DNA of 64,000 nt, from positions 744,001-808,000 of the forward strand of contig JAHCVI010000003.1 in assembly GCA_019096155.1 (NCBI GenBank), written 5' to 3'. Both the position numbers and the translations under genes were made by a program. The notes under the pieces were generated by a model. That model was not told the origin of the DNA, ran no database searches, and worked only from the letters and a program-made list of their open reading frames with translations. This DNA is from Staphylotrichum longicolle (Eukaryota > Ascomycota > Sordariomycetes > Sordariales > Chaetomiaceae). Below, one piece after another: positions 1-11,392 of this stretch (within the stretch, counting starts at the first letter, position 1; each line of letters opens with the position of its first letter).

Positions 1-676
1 CACATGCACCGTCGGATGCGTCTCCCGAGACAAGTGCAACTCCCTGTCCACCTCCCTCAGCAGACCCGGATCAACCCAGCGATACGAGCTCCCATTGTTC
101 GAAAACAGCCCATAGGTGAGGAACCAACCGGCCGTGCTGAGCGCCTCCTTCCACCACGGGCGCTTCATGACGACCAGCTTGCAATTGAAGCCGCGCAGGC
201 CGCGGTTCGAGACGGCGAACCACCGCCGGGGCCAGCGCACGCCGCGCTCCCAAATGCCCGTGGCCCACACCAGCAGGCCGGTGATGACGCCGCCCAGGAA
301 GCACATGTGCTCGGTGGTCTCGACGACCCAGTAGACGCTGCCGCCGACGCCGCGGCCGTCCTCGCGCGGAGCGAAAAACAGCGCGTAGCCGAAGAAGGCG
401 GTCCACAGCGTGAGGAGGGACAGGAAGAAGGTGTGGTGGCGGCGGCGGGCGCGCAGCTCGAGGTACTGGGCGCGGAGGGAGGCTTCGAGGATGAGCAGGT
501 TGAGATAGATCATCGAGGGCGAGCTTGGGGTGTGCGAGAGGGGGTCGCCCGGTTTTCCCGGCTCGGGGGTGTGGTCGACGAAGCGATCGGGGTGGTGCCG
601 CCGGCGGCTTTGGCAGGGTCCTGCCCCGGATGGTTACCGGGGCGCCCTTGACGATGGAATCGAGGGAGTCGGACAT
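1..676 (-). CDS. SPO7: Spo7-like regulatory subunit of the Nem1-Spo7 phosphatase (partial)
   Basis: Spo7 is the ER/nuclear-envelope partner of the phosphatase Nem1, which dephosphorylates the lipin Pah1 and so controls lipid and membrane synthesis. The core starts at 513 with MIYLNLLILEASLRAQYLEL, followed by a first membrane segment (FFLSLLTLWTAFFGYALFF), the family-like GGSVYWVVE stretch, a second segment (CFLGGVITGLLVWATGIW) and RWPRRWFAVSNRGLRGFN. The C-terminus runs off the left edge. The likely start is the ATG at 676, which has a strong GCCACCATG context and opens MSDSLDSIVKGAP. That frame is not the core frame. The protein-like path switches frame near 639-642 and 589-592, each time as if one base were missing from a GGGG run on the plus strand. 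The family call rests on the core. The N-terminal frame problem may be sequence error. Confidence 0.75.
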
Positions 677-1636
677 GGTGGCAGTCCTGGATGGAAGGAG
701 GAGGGCAAAGGCAAAAAGGCCGCTGCCCTTGGATCGCGGACGGAGGCCGGGTGGAATCGGTACCGCGGACCCGTCCGGGAGAGGGGTGCGACGGCCGGGT
801 GACGATGGCGGCGCGGCAGAGGCAGTCGCCGGGGTCGGGCTGGATTGATTGGAGGATAGGAGCTGACAGGAAAGGCTGCGTCAGCTCGACACGCCAAGCC
901 GCCTCGAACGGAAGATTGTTGGGAATTGTTTGATGAGTGCGTATCGTGCGTCCGGAGTTTAGGATATTATCCCCGCTGGCGGTGGCATGGTTGAGTCGGG
1001 TTGATTCAGGTCAGGGGCCAGTGGTGTATGCTGTTGCCGCTGCTGAGTGGAGATGGGACGGTTTTTTTTGGGCAGCTCGATCGATCGCCTGCAGTGGCCG
1101 GATTCACGCAGGGTCCAGGTTTGCCGGTCAACGTCATCGGGGAATTTAGCGGGTAGGCAGGTGCAGAGAATGGCAGGCACCCGAGCTGAGCCAGGGCGGG
1201 CCCACCGGGCAGCGGAGGGATGCTAAATCCGATTGTGGCACCTTCTCTGGGCGTGTCTCTCCGCGCCCCCTGGAATCCTCGGAGCGATTCCACGGCCATT
1301 TGCGAGCCAGACCATGCCGGACAGACCTGTGATAAGGGGCGGCGTCCCAGCGCGAGGATTGCTCCCACCATGCTCAAGACATACCCGACGACTTTTCTGC
1401 TGCCCAAGCGATTGAAGCTGGCGTCTCTGGCCGCACGGCGCGATCCCGAGTTCAGTCCCAGCGTGTCTTCTAGCGGTCCTTGGAGTGCTGCTGCACCTGC
1501 ACCTGCGCATTCGAACAGCCTGTCCACCGACGCCTCCCTCCCCCCGCACCAGGACCCGCGGCAGCCCCTCCTCCTCGTCTCGCACCAGGCCATGGCTCAG
1601 TCACGATCCGACACCCAGACGCAAACACAGCGCACA
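677..1636. other. Divergent promoter region, SPO7 and hydrolase
   Basis: This 960-bp gap lies between the start codons of SPO7 (leftward) and the alpha/beta hydrolase (rightward). It should hold both promoters and 5' UTRs. Short ORFs on both strands show no recognisable protein. I see no clear TATA box or repeat. Confidence 0.5.
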
Positions 1637-3107
1637 ATGGCCGCCGCCTACTTCCCGCTCGGGTACAAGGAGGCCGCGCAGCAATGGGTCAGTTTCCCCG
1701 CCACGCTCGCCACACCGCCAAAACTAACACTCGCTCTCACAGTGGACAAGCGTATCCGCGCGCCAGGCTGAGCGCAACGTCCTCTCCTACGTCCCATTCC
1801 TCCGAGAAGCCACCGCCGAATCCACAGGTTCGCAGCTGCAGGACCTTGCGAAAAGCGACCCCTTCGGCCACCGAGTATGGAGGTCGTCCATGGTCGAGCT
1901 GTCCGGCAAGAACCGCGCATTAAACGAGCTGTCGATCGAGCGCGTCGGCGAGCAAGTCGATGACACACTGGTCATGGTCCACGGCTACGGCGCCGGCCTG
2001 GGCTTTTTCTACAAGAACTTTGAGCCGCTGAGCCGGGCGCAGGGCTGGAAGCTGTACGCGCTGGATATGCTGGGCATGGGCAACTCGACGCGGCCAAACT
2101 TCAAGATCCACGCCAAGGAGCCCAAGGAGAAGATCGCCGAGGCCGAGAGCTGGTTCATCGACGCCCTGGAAGAGTGGCGCAAGATCCGGAAGATTGAGAA
2201 GTTCACCTTGCTCGGCCACTCGCTAGGCGGTTACCTCGCTGTATCCTACGCCCTCAAGTACCCTGGCAGGCTTAACAAGCTCATCCTCGCCTCGCCGGTG
2301 GGCATTCCCGAAGATCCGTGGGCCGTCAACGCCGCCCATGCCGAGCCTGAAGAGTCCACCATGCAGAACGAGTTCACCCAGGACCAAGAAAGCATCGTGA
2401 GCGGCCAGCCCGCCGGCAACAACGCCGCCTTCGTGCGCGCGCCTGCGGCCGACAAAAAGGCCGCCGCCGCCCAACCCAGCAACGCCACAACCCCTCCCAA
2501 GCGGCCCATCCCAGGCTGGCTCGTCTGGCTCTGGGACGCCAACGTCTCGCCCTTCAGCATCGTCCGCATGGCCGGCCCGCTCGGCCCCCGCTTCGTGTCC
2601 GGCTGGACATCCCGCCGCTTCAACCACCTGCCCACGGACGAGAAGGAGGCCCTCCACACCTACTCGTACTCGCTCTTCCGCCAAAAGGGCAGCGGCGAGT
2701 ACGTCCTGCCCTACCTCCTCGCCCCCGGCGCCTACGCCCGCAGCCCCGTCATCAACCGCATCCAGGACGTCGGCCGCCAGGTCATCCAGCCTGCCACCGA
2801 CGCCGCCCCCGCCGTGCGGGAGACGGGTCTGCCCATCGTCTTCATGTACGGCGAGAACGACTGGATGGACGTCGCGGGCGGGTACGCCGCCGAGGAGAAG
2901 ATCAAGCAGAGGGTCGTCAAGGCCCTGCTGCACGGCACCGACGAGGAGAAGAGGCGCGAGAACGGCAGCGCCAAGGTGGTCGTCGTGAGGAAGGCCGGCC
3001 ACCATCTCTACTTGGACAACCCCGACGAGTTCAACGAGGTGATTCGGCAGGAGATGGAGGACACGAGGCAGAGAGGGTTGAGGCAGCGGGCCCTGGCGGA
3101 GGAATGA
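1637..3107 (+). CDS. Alpha/beta hydrolase, ABHD4/5 - CLD1/ICT1 type
   Basis: Two exons, 1637-1687 and 1743-3107, give 471 aa. The intron is GT..AG, 55 nt, and the splice joins ..AAQQW to WTSVSARQAERN. Visible motifs are the oxyanion region VMVHGYGAGLGFFYKNF, LYALDMLGMGNSTRP, the nucleophile elbow TLLGHSLGGYLAVSYA and the C-terminal VVVRKAGHHLYLDNPDEF, which supplies the catalytic His and an HX4D acyltransferase-like motif. This combination is typical of the ABHD4/ABHD5 group, whose yeast members are the cardiolipin phospholipase Cld1 and the acyltransferase-like Ict1. A likely role is phospholipid acyl-chain removal or remodelling, possibly mitochondrial, but the substrate cannot be read from sequence. 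A Ser/Ala/Pro-rich insert (about residues 175-215) separates the core from the lid. The start ATG has a CACAATGG context. Confidence 0.85.
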
Positions 3108-4236
3108 GAGTGCGCTGGGGTTTACAGGACCGGCGGGCTACCTACCTCGCTGTGTAAAAGATGATTATGGGTGCATGATGGCGTTGCGGTGTGCGATCTC
3201 CTTGTCAGCTTTTGACGAGATCGAGGTGGCGGGTGGTGTTATAAATACACTATACAAGTGGTGATTGGTGGCTTTTCCTCGCGTTAATACCATACATACA
3301 TACATAGACAGCAAGAGAATCGAGTGCTCGTGCAAAGGCAGTGATCTACAAGCTCAATCCCACGATATCAAGGAACGTGAGGTGTTGCAACCCGATAACT
3401 GCGTGTCCTCCACGCACGCATACACTGACTGGCGAGAAGGTCAAGTCGTTTCGATGAAGAGGCGATATCAAGGGATGTCACCCTTCCCAGAGCAACTCTT
3501 TTCTAGGAAAGTGAAACTGTATTTGCTCTTTCTCATCCATCATGACTGTTCCGAAGAACCACGAACGCCCGCAACAGAGGGCAAGGTTCGTGACCACAAA
3601 ACAACTGATCTAGTTGTAGTGCAGTTTCCACATGTTATCCTCTCTCCGTTGTCGGGGTTTCATCCAACTCCAAGCAACGACAAATTCGTGCTCTACATAT
3701 ATTGATTGACAGGGTATATTACCCCTTAGAAGAGTGTCCATCGAGGTCATAGCCACATACGTTTTCTTCTCTGACCAAGAGTTGACAAAACAAGAATGAA
3801 GTGAACCAAGTCGACATTTGAAAAGCAACGAAAACCTAAATAAACTACCGGGTATCACAGCAGCCTGTTACACCCCAACAACCAGAGAAAAAACCAAACA
3901 GCTAAGAAACCGTCCAGACAGAATGTAGCGCCAACACCTGACACCCTTCCAACACTTTTTGATCCCGACAGCCCACAACTCCAGCTCCCTCCCTTGCCTC
4001 GACTCCATCGGCTCGACATACCAGGTCTCGATCAAAAGAAAACATAACCCTTCAAACCCCCTTTTTTTACACAAGAACACCATTTCTCCTTCTTTCCCCA
4101 CACTCGCCAGCTCCCGAACCTCGAACCAACAAACACAGCCACACCCCCCACCCACACCATCACATTCACGCTCAATAGCCACTACCAACCACTGCTATCG
4201 ACCTTACCCCTACAACTGCCACCACCACCCACCCAT
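3108..4236. other. Convergent intergenic region
   Basis: The hydrolase gene and HOS3 end towards each other here, so the stretch should hold two 3' UTRs. It is AT-richer than the flanking genes and has a short ACATACATACATA run near 3292-3304. No coding or RNA gene is evident. Confidence 0.4.
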
Positions 4237-7200
4237 CTACGACCCTCCCTCGGCACCCCCCTCCCTCTCCTTCGTGGCCTTCTCCATCCCTGGCCCCTGC
4301 GCACCCGCCTTGGCCGGCCTCGGCGCAAACGGAATCACACCCGTGGCACTGAACACGGGCAGATCCCCCCTCCTGCTGGCGGGCGACTGCACGAGCGGCG
4401 GCGGCGGCGTGGCACACACGTTGGGCGGGAGCCACTGCAGCGGCTTTTGGTGGTGTTGTTGCTCTGTCGTCACTCCTGCTGTTGGCGTCGGGCCGTCGGG
4501 TTGATAAGGGATGAAATTTCCAGCGCCGTTACCGGTCCGGCGTCGACCGCGGTTGGATGGGGCTGGTCATGGCGGGAGTCTGCAGCGGCGGTGGGAGCTT
4601 GCGGGGAGGGGACGCGGCGCGGAGAGGTCGGGGGTGGGGATGCGAAGGGGGCGGGGAGCGTGTTTGTGGTTGCTGTTGGGGTTGAGACTTGCTCTGGGAG
4701 GAAGCGGGGTGCGGGGGTTTGGATGTGATGGGGTTCCGGTGCCGGGGAGGGCGTGGGGGAGGGGAGATGTTGTTGGGCGGCGGAAGGTTGGTCGTCTGCT
4801 GGGGGTGATGGGACAGGGACGGTCTCGGCAGTTGTGAGCTTGTCTCTGGTGAAGCGTTCCTGTTCACGCGCCGCATGCTGGGCGTTGGTGATGTCTGCGG
4901 CAGAGAAGGAGAAGGGGTTGACCGCAGAAGGGGGAGCAGGATGCGGTTGGTCCTTCGCTGGAGGCGAAGGAACCGAGACGGTCTCCGCCTGTGCGAGCTT
5001 CTCTCTCGCCAGGCGCTCCCGCTCGCGCGCCTCCTTCTGCGCTTTGGTGATCACCGTGATCTTGATCTTCTTCATCTCGCCGGCAAGTTTATCCATGTCG
5101 TCGCCAGTCTTGTCGGTCGATGGCGTTCCCGCCGCGGTTGTGAGAGGCGATGGTTGTTGCGCAGTTCCACTTGTGCCTGCGGGTTTCTTGGTCCCCCTCG
5201 GGACGCGAGGGACAGGCTCCTTCTTTGCTGGAGCCCGCGTCTTCTTCACGTTTAGACTGCCGCTGCCGCTGGAGCCCGCAACGCTCGTGGCAGACTCTGG
5301 TCTGCTGGTAACATCCGTCTTGGAGTTGCCCCGGATCGGCGCACCGCGAGGAGTCGGCGGAACGGAGTCCAGCCCTTCCGAGGACACCACAGTGGACGCC
5401 GCGCTAAGGCGTCGTGATGACCGGGCTTGCTTCCCAGAAACGGGGTCAGTCGCAAGGACTGCTGGGCCCGCAACTGTCTTGCGTCTGCTCTTGCGGTCTA
5501 TGTCATCCTCAACAGCGACTGGCTTCGGTTTCCGCTCCCTGAGCCCCATTCTCGTGGATGGCCGGTCTTCCGGAGCAGGGGCAGCAATCAGAGGCGCAGA
5601 CTGCGCCAGAACGGCCTGACGCTCGCGCCGGGCCCTGGTAGCCTCCGCGTTGAGCTCTTCGGCGGTGCAGCTGGTAGTCTGCCGCTCGCTTGGGACGAGG
5701 AGCTTGCTCAACTCGCACGTGGCGATCGTCCAGGGCACATCGGGGGGAGGTTGTGGCTCGAAGGAGTGTCTCGGTGCGCCATTGCTGCTCGTAACCGGCG
5801 ACAGGCCAGAGACGCTCCGGCGGTTCTTCGGGTTGACAACTTTCGCCTGTGACGCATGTGTCGGCGACGAGTATGTCGGCGGGGGTGAGTTGCGGACGGG
5901 TCTCGGCACCGGCACGGGCGCAGCGAGGGCCGTCTCAAGCTGTTCAAGCTCTGCAGGCGACCACCACGACGACTCGTACCGCCGAGCTCCCCTCTCGCTG
6001 GCGCACGAGTCTTTCCGCGCACGCTGCTGGAGAGGTTTTTGGCCTGTTTCAGAGACGGAGCTGCTAAAGTCCTGGTCCTTGTTGCTCGGCCCATCTCCGG
6101 CGAGACCGCAGAGGTGGCTGAAAACGCCGGAACAGAGCGCACGGTCGCTGTAGCCGCCCTCGAGGACGCTGATAATGCGGCCCTCGACGCTGGTCCCTTC
6201 TTCTGCGGCGATCCGCACCACATCGCGGGTAAAGCGCGCGTAGAATTCGGTAGGAACGTTGACACTATGACGCTGCATCCCGGCACCCTCGTGCTCGCTC
6301 GCGTCAAAGCCGGCCGAGAGGAAGATGGCGGCTCTCGAATTCAGGCCCGAGGCGCGCAGCCGCTCTGTGTGGCTCTTCAGATAAGAGCGCGTCTTCTCGA
6401 GCAGCACTGCGTACTTGGACTCATACAGGACCCAGAAATCGGCCTCGGTCTTCCAGGGCTGCAGGTGGACATTCCATATGCTCTGGCCGTGGGCGCTGTC
6501 GATGCAGATACTGGCGTTCCTAACCTTGTCCTCATCGCCCATCTCGCACGGGTAAGAGTTGATGTCGTGTAGGCTGAAATAGCCGATTGACGTCTTCTTC
6601 CACCAGGCCGCGTTCTTGGCCAAGCCGACACCCCTCGCGTTGTGCTGCCACGCGATGGCCTGAGAGCCGTCGCCGTGATGCAGGTCGAAGTCGATGATGG
6701 CGGCATGCGTCAAACCGTGGCTCAGGACCGCATGCATGATGCCGACGTGTACATTGTTGACCCAGCAGAAGCCAGACGGGTGGGATGCGGAGCAGTGGTG
6801 ACCGGGCGGCCGGATCGCGACAAATGCACGCTGGGGTCCTTGGGGGCGGAAGACTGCATCCACCGCATCGCAGACACCTCCAAGCGCGCCCTCCATAGCC
6901 TCCAAGGACTCGGAACAGAGGTACAGGTCGCCCTCGTGAAACTTTTGCGGGTCTTCGGCATTAGGACCTCGGTCAATGTCGGGCCGCTGAAGTTCTCTCC
7001 CGCCACTGGCCAGCTTCGTCTCGGCGGTCTCGCACATCATCTTGAGTTCCTCCATCCACTTGGTCCCGTGCACGTTGGTCACCGTTTGGGAGCCGAGAGA
7101 CAGCCGCCGTGCCGATCTCTGGATCCGGAAGGGAATCGAGGGCAACGCGGCGGCTTCCGTCTCTGGATAGATGGGGAACGCTCCGTCTTGGTGTCGCTCA

Positions 7201-7855
7201 CCCAAACGCACATAGGCGGCCGACACACCAAGGACGCACGCCTTGATCCTCTCGGGCCGCTCCACGATGGTGCTAAGTTGGGCACGCGATGTGCGAGGGC
7301 GAGAGAAGCGATGGCCATAACAGGCATCTTGGAGAATGACGACAGTCTCAGCCCGGCGGGTGGGTTCTGGGCCGTGGTGGATGTCTAGCTCAGCCTTGAA
7401 GTGGGCGCTCGCGACAGAATGGGGCGTCGGCATGGGCTTTTCGGGCGGCTCGGGTGACATGCTTCTGAGGGGCGATCGGCCTGATCTGGGCTTGCTGGGC
7501 GACAAAATGTTGGCGGAGCTTGCACGGCGGGACGGGGTGACGCCGTTAGCCGAGTGCAGCGAGTTCATCGACGCCTTTCTAAGCAGGGTCGGGTGGCCGA
7601 CCGAGACGGAGCAACGGAAGCAGAGGAGCTGCGGAGGGGGCTGCGCATGGCACTCGCCGGGCGCGGTGAGCTGGGCGACTTGTCGGCGACGGGTTTGACG
7701 GGTTTGAGCGGGTTGGGCGCGGCGGGACGGGGAGAGCGGGGTGTCCTTGCGCTGGCGGGGGAGGGGGACGACGTGGTGATGGTCAGGCGATTCAGGGACT
7801 GCGCCAGGTCCCCGTCGCCCTCCTGGGTGCCGTTGTTGTGACTTGGTTCGGCCAT
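4237..7855 (-). CDS. HOS3: HOS3-type histone deacetylase
   Basis: This is a Zn-dependent class II-type lysine deacetylase. The catalytic domain is uninterrupted: RPPGHHCSASHPSGFCWVNN (about 6795), the metal-binding DFDLHHGDGSQ (about 6680), the second metal Asp in SAGFDASEHEG (about 6300) and the EGGYSDRAL loop. HERPERIK-like and YPETE segments before it also fit HOS3. A Ser/Pro/Ala-rich tail of about 500 aa follows, with basic patches such as RRKTVAG. The longest single ORF is 7568-4470 (1032 aa), but two extensions look real. An N-terminal 90 aa from the ATG at 7855 (MAEPSHNNGTQEGDGDLAQS) joins near 7595 if one base is added. A C-terminal piece ending at 4237 (containing GDLPVFSATGVIPFAPR) joins near 4535 in the same way. 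The family call is firm. The ends are inferred. Confidence 0.85.
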
Positions 7856-9012
7856 TGTTGCAAAAGACTTTCAGACTGGAGCGCAGCGAGTGAGACGAGG
7901 TGCGAAGGTCAAGAATTGAGCGACCTCGTGAGACCCGCCTCAGGCAGCTGCAGCGCCAAAACCCGGGGCCGTTAAGAAAGGGGTCGTCGCTGCTGCATCA
8001 ACAAAGCCAGTGCCGCGACTGTCAAATAAACGTCTTGGGCACTTGGAGAAGTCAGAAATTTAGACATTAGTAGAAAAAAAACTATGCATCGGTCTCACTG
8101 TTAATGGTGCATGCCCAAGCGGTTTGAGAACACGGCGCAGATGGCTTCAATGTTTTGATGCATCCAATTCCAACATCCAAGCATGCAATCATGCAGCGGC
8201 ACTTCGCGCGACGCGTGGACGTCATGCCAATGAATTAATGAATTGCCAACTCACGTGACTAACCCTGAGATTAATCTGCCCTTTCCTGGCGATTGGCCGC
8301 CTGTCGTTGCTTGGCAAGCCGACTTTCATCCCATCTCTTCCTCTGCCGGGGGTTGAGGTTCAAGAGACTCCATTTCCTCCGAGTACTAAGTATGCACCCG
8401 CTCAAAGACGGCCAGCCTCTGTGAACAGAAAAAAACGTCAACAGTCGGCATAGGATTTCTGACCGCCAACACGTGCGAAGCTTCAGAATCCCAAAAAACC
8501 TGGGTCGTTTGCGCCGTTGCATTTGGGGGATTCGCCAAGAGCCACTAAAGCTGCACGCCGAGAGTCATGGGTCCCAGCAGTGACGGATGGGGCGTTTCTG
8601 AGCAATCTCTGGGGACCTTTCAGCCGCAAACTGCCCGAGCTGCCCAACGAGGGGAAAGGAGAAGATGGGGTTGAGCTGAGTCGCCACTGGGAATCCCTTG
8701 GATGGTGGGCAACATGGGCAAGATGGGCAGCCGCGAGGCTCATGCTTTCATGCTGTGTCGGCTGTTGGCTCGGACGCCCTCCGGCTACCCGGCACCACAC
8801 CCCCAATAGTTCCCTCTGCAGTCTCTGAGCCAAGGAGCGGAGAGGGAGCTCTAGGCCTGTCTGGTTCTTGTGCTGTTGGGCTTCAGCCTTGCACGTAACC
8901 GGGGTGTTGCTTAAAGCCACCGACATCCCGCGAACTTATTAATCTCGCGTGGTGACGGCCTTTTCGAGATCTGCTGCCTGCTTTTTGCTGGTCTTGCAAC
9001 ACAACTGACAAG
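7856..9012. other. Divergent promoter region, HOS3 and secreted protein
   Basis: This 1.16-kb gap lies between two start codons on opposite strands. It has AT-rich patches around 8040-8260. No conserved ORF, RNA gene or repeat was recognised. Confidence 0.4.
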
Positions 9013-10160
9013 ATGGCTCGGCAATTCCGACTCCTCGCCGCGCTCGCGCTGGCGCACAGCGCCTCCTCGACCCTGCTTGAACCGTTTGTCGATGTTGTGG
9101 TCAGGGTGGACGTCCAGGTCCCTGCGGATATTTTCGCGGGGGTGTTGAATGCCGCGGGGCGCAGTGACGATGGCTACGATGCTTGCGTGGCCGCCGACTC
9201 CCTCCTGGGCGACTGCGTCGATGCCGGCGCCTTTGCCACCACGGCCCAAATTGCCGACGCAAACAGGTGCGCGTGCTGCGTCGGCACCACTGCCATTTCC
9301 GCCGTTTATTCCATGTGCGCGTCCTACATCGCGAACGAGGAGCCCGGGGCTTCCAGTGCCTTCTCAAGTATGCAGTCTTGGACCCGGAGCAGCCCGTTCG
9401 GTTCTGACATGATGCAGCCGTCTCTCAACTGTACAGCATTTGCCGTGCCCAGCGTCCTTGCACTGCAGGTGGCGGGGCAATAGCCACCGCGACTTCGAAG
9501 CGGACCTCCCCGACCCTGACGCAAACAGTGCCGCCCGTCACCGACGTTCCGCCCGCATGCAACACCATGCTCGGCATCTACGCCTCGTGCTCGCGGAAAC
9601 TCGCCCTTGGGACCTCGAGAGTTGCGGCTAGGGATGCTGCTTCTTGCTTCTGGTAGCGTTTCCTTGCCCCTGAAACTCACCTTGACATAAAACGGCTAAC
9701 AGATTAGCAGTCGTGACCAGTCAGGGACCTGGAACACGGCGTTTGAGGACTATGCCAGCTCCTGCGCGCCATTCTTCAAGACCAACTACCCGGAGGATTA
9801 CGACTGTAAGTGTTTACGACCGCACGTGTGCTTGTGACGGCGTGAGCAGACGGCACTAACAAGCTCTCAGTGGTCACGGCCCTCGCCACTTTCTGCGACG
9901 CGTACCCGCCCAACACCAACACGAATCCCTTGGTCTTTACCACGGCCGGCACTCGTTCGGCAGGTGGTTTTGTGGTGGGGTCATCCTCCTCCTCGTCGTC
10001 TTCAAAACTCTCGGTGACCGATGCTACGGGCCCCGCGACCAGCACTGCGACAACTTCGACCTCGGCCGGCTTGGCAGTCCCCGGGGCGCCCGTGCCCGGG
10101 TTCTTGCTCTGGGCCGCCAACTTGGTGACGTTCGTTCTGTCATTTTTCATCTTGGTATAA
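9013..10160 (+). CDS. Secreted Cys-rich protein with GPI-anchor-type tail, unknown function
   Basis: Four exons, 9013-9367, 9469-9652, 9711-9805 and 9871-10160, give 307 aa; all three introns are GT..AG and phases agree. The N-terminus MARQFRLLAALALAHSASS is a signal peptide. The mature part is Cys-rich in two blocks: DACVAADSLLGDC with RCACCVGTTAISAVYSMC, then PACNTMLGIYASC, ASCFC, SSCAPF and TFCDAYPP. A Ser/Thr-rich stretch leads to a hydrophobic C-terminus (PGFLLWAANLVTFVLSFFIL) that ends the protein, as in GPI-anchoring signals. The paired, regularly spaced cysteines suggest disulphides in a wall or extracellular protein. I do not recognise a named family. The acceptor at 9468 was chosen over the one at 9436 because only it keeps the frame into exon 2. 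Confidence 0.7.
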
Positions 10161-10406
10161 GGGCTGGTCCAGTAGACCGGTCCGCCGGCATCTTGGATAG
10201 AGAATAATACAGTGAGGGAGGCAAGACCTCGGGTGGATGTCAGCATCTGCACATCCATACAGGAAACGGGTAATTTGGGGCTTTATTTGCGTTGGATTCT
10301 TGTATATACCCTAGTAATGCCGTTCTGCCAATCCTCACCAGATCTCCAAGCCCAGACACCAAAACAAGTACCGAAAAGTCCGATCGATCACCTCACCCTC
10401 CCGTCC

Positions 10407-11392
10407 TCACGACGCGCAAGCCACCGGCCGACAACCCCACGTACTCACCACCTTCGCCTTGGGTATCAACTCTAATCCTCCGACCTCCCTCCCCTCCCCA
10501 TTCTCCTCCATCCCCTCCTTCCCCATCCCCATCCCCAACCCACCCCCACTCCCGAGCTCCACCCGAAACGACTCCCTCACCCGCTCCATAATCCCCACAA
10601 TCTCCCCGTCATCCCGCCCGGATCAACAAACTCCACTTCTGCCCCTTCCCCCTCCCCTTCCCATTTTGTTGTCCTTGCCCTTCTCGAGTCTGACGATGAC
10701 CACAGGGTGTGCGACTGCTGAGACCGCCCAACGACCAGGAACGCCTCCTCCAGCCGCGCGCACCCCCGCAGCAGGCACACCTTGCCGTACACCTCCCACG
10801 GCCGCCGCACCTCCCCGGGGACGTAGTCCACCGCCAGCCGGCGCACCGCGCGCGCGACGTCGGGGAGCAGGGTCGTGGCGAAGTCGCACGCCCAGGACGC
10901 GTAGCCCATGCTCATGCTCATGCTCATGCTCATGCCGCCGCTGTGGGCAAAGCCGAAGCCGGAGCCGGAGTCAAACTGGTTGGTGTTGGTCCCGTTGTTG
11001 AGGTTGGGGTGGGGATGGGGGCTCGGTCGGGGAGGTACAGCGTGTCGAGCTGCGGGTGGTGGTAGAAATATCTTCTTTCTTCTTCTTCTCCTTCTTCTCG
11101 CCCTTCCTGATCGGGCCGGCAGAAGGGGTTGTTGGCGGTGATGGTGGGAGGAAGCACTGGACATATAGGCGGCGGCCTTCGGCGCGGGACTCGCGCGAGA
11201 CGTGCAGGAGGGTTGGGGGTGCGTCGGGCAGCGGAAGGTGCCGGTGCCGGTGGTGCTGCCGGCGTCTTCCTGGTAGATGAGGGTGGTGACGCGGGGGTGG
11301 CAGGCGTGGTGGTAGATCTGGAGGCGGAGTTCGGGGGCAGGTGGGGAAGAGGGGGAAGGAGGGGGAGGATGAGGATGATGTGGGGTGGGCAT
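10407..11392 (-). CDS. Probable 2EXR-domain-like protein (frame broken)
   Basis: The start is the ATG at 11392 (MPTPHHPHPPP). The opening PELRLQIYHHACHPRVTTLI and the later YFYHHPQLDTLYLPDR resemble the two ends of the fungal 2EXR domain, a family of unknown function. Following this protein through the region requires four frame changes, near 11211, 11067, 11029 and 10614, each equal to one missing base. With them the reading includes LLHVSRESRAEGRRLYVQC, FDSGSGFGFAHSGG, a Met-Ser repeat from 10908, ARAVRRLAVDYVPGEVRRPW, EVEFVDPGG and VGIMERVRESFRVELGSG, and stops at 10407. The middle is Gly/Pro-rich. The alternative is a pseudogene, but the uniform sign of the breaks argues for sequence error. 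Domain assignment is by eye. Confidence 0.5.

Noticed and set aside
4..651. A 215-aa plus-strand ORF at the left edge
   Set aside because: It is antisense to the Spo7 core, which has conserved motifs and two membrane segments.
10908..10940. CATGCT repeat as a non-coding microsatellite
   Set aside because: On the minus strand it encodes a Met-Ser run inside the 2EXR-like reading, so it is treated as coding low-complexity sequence.
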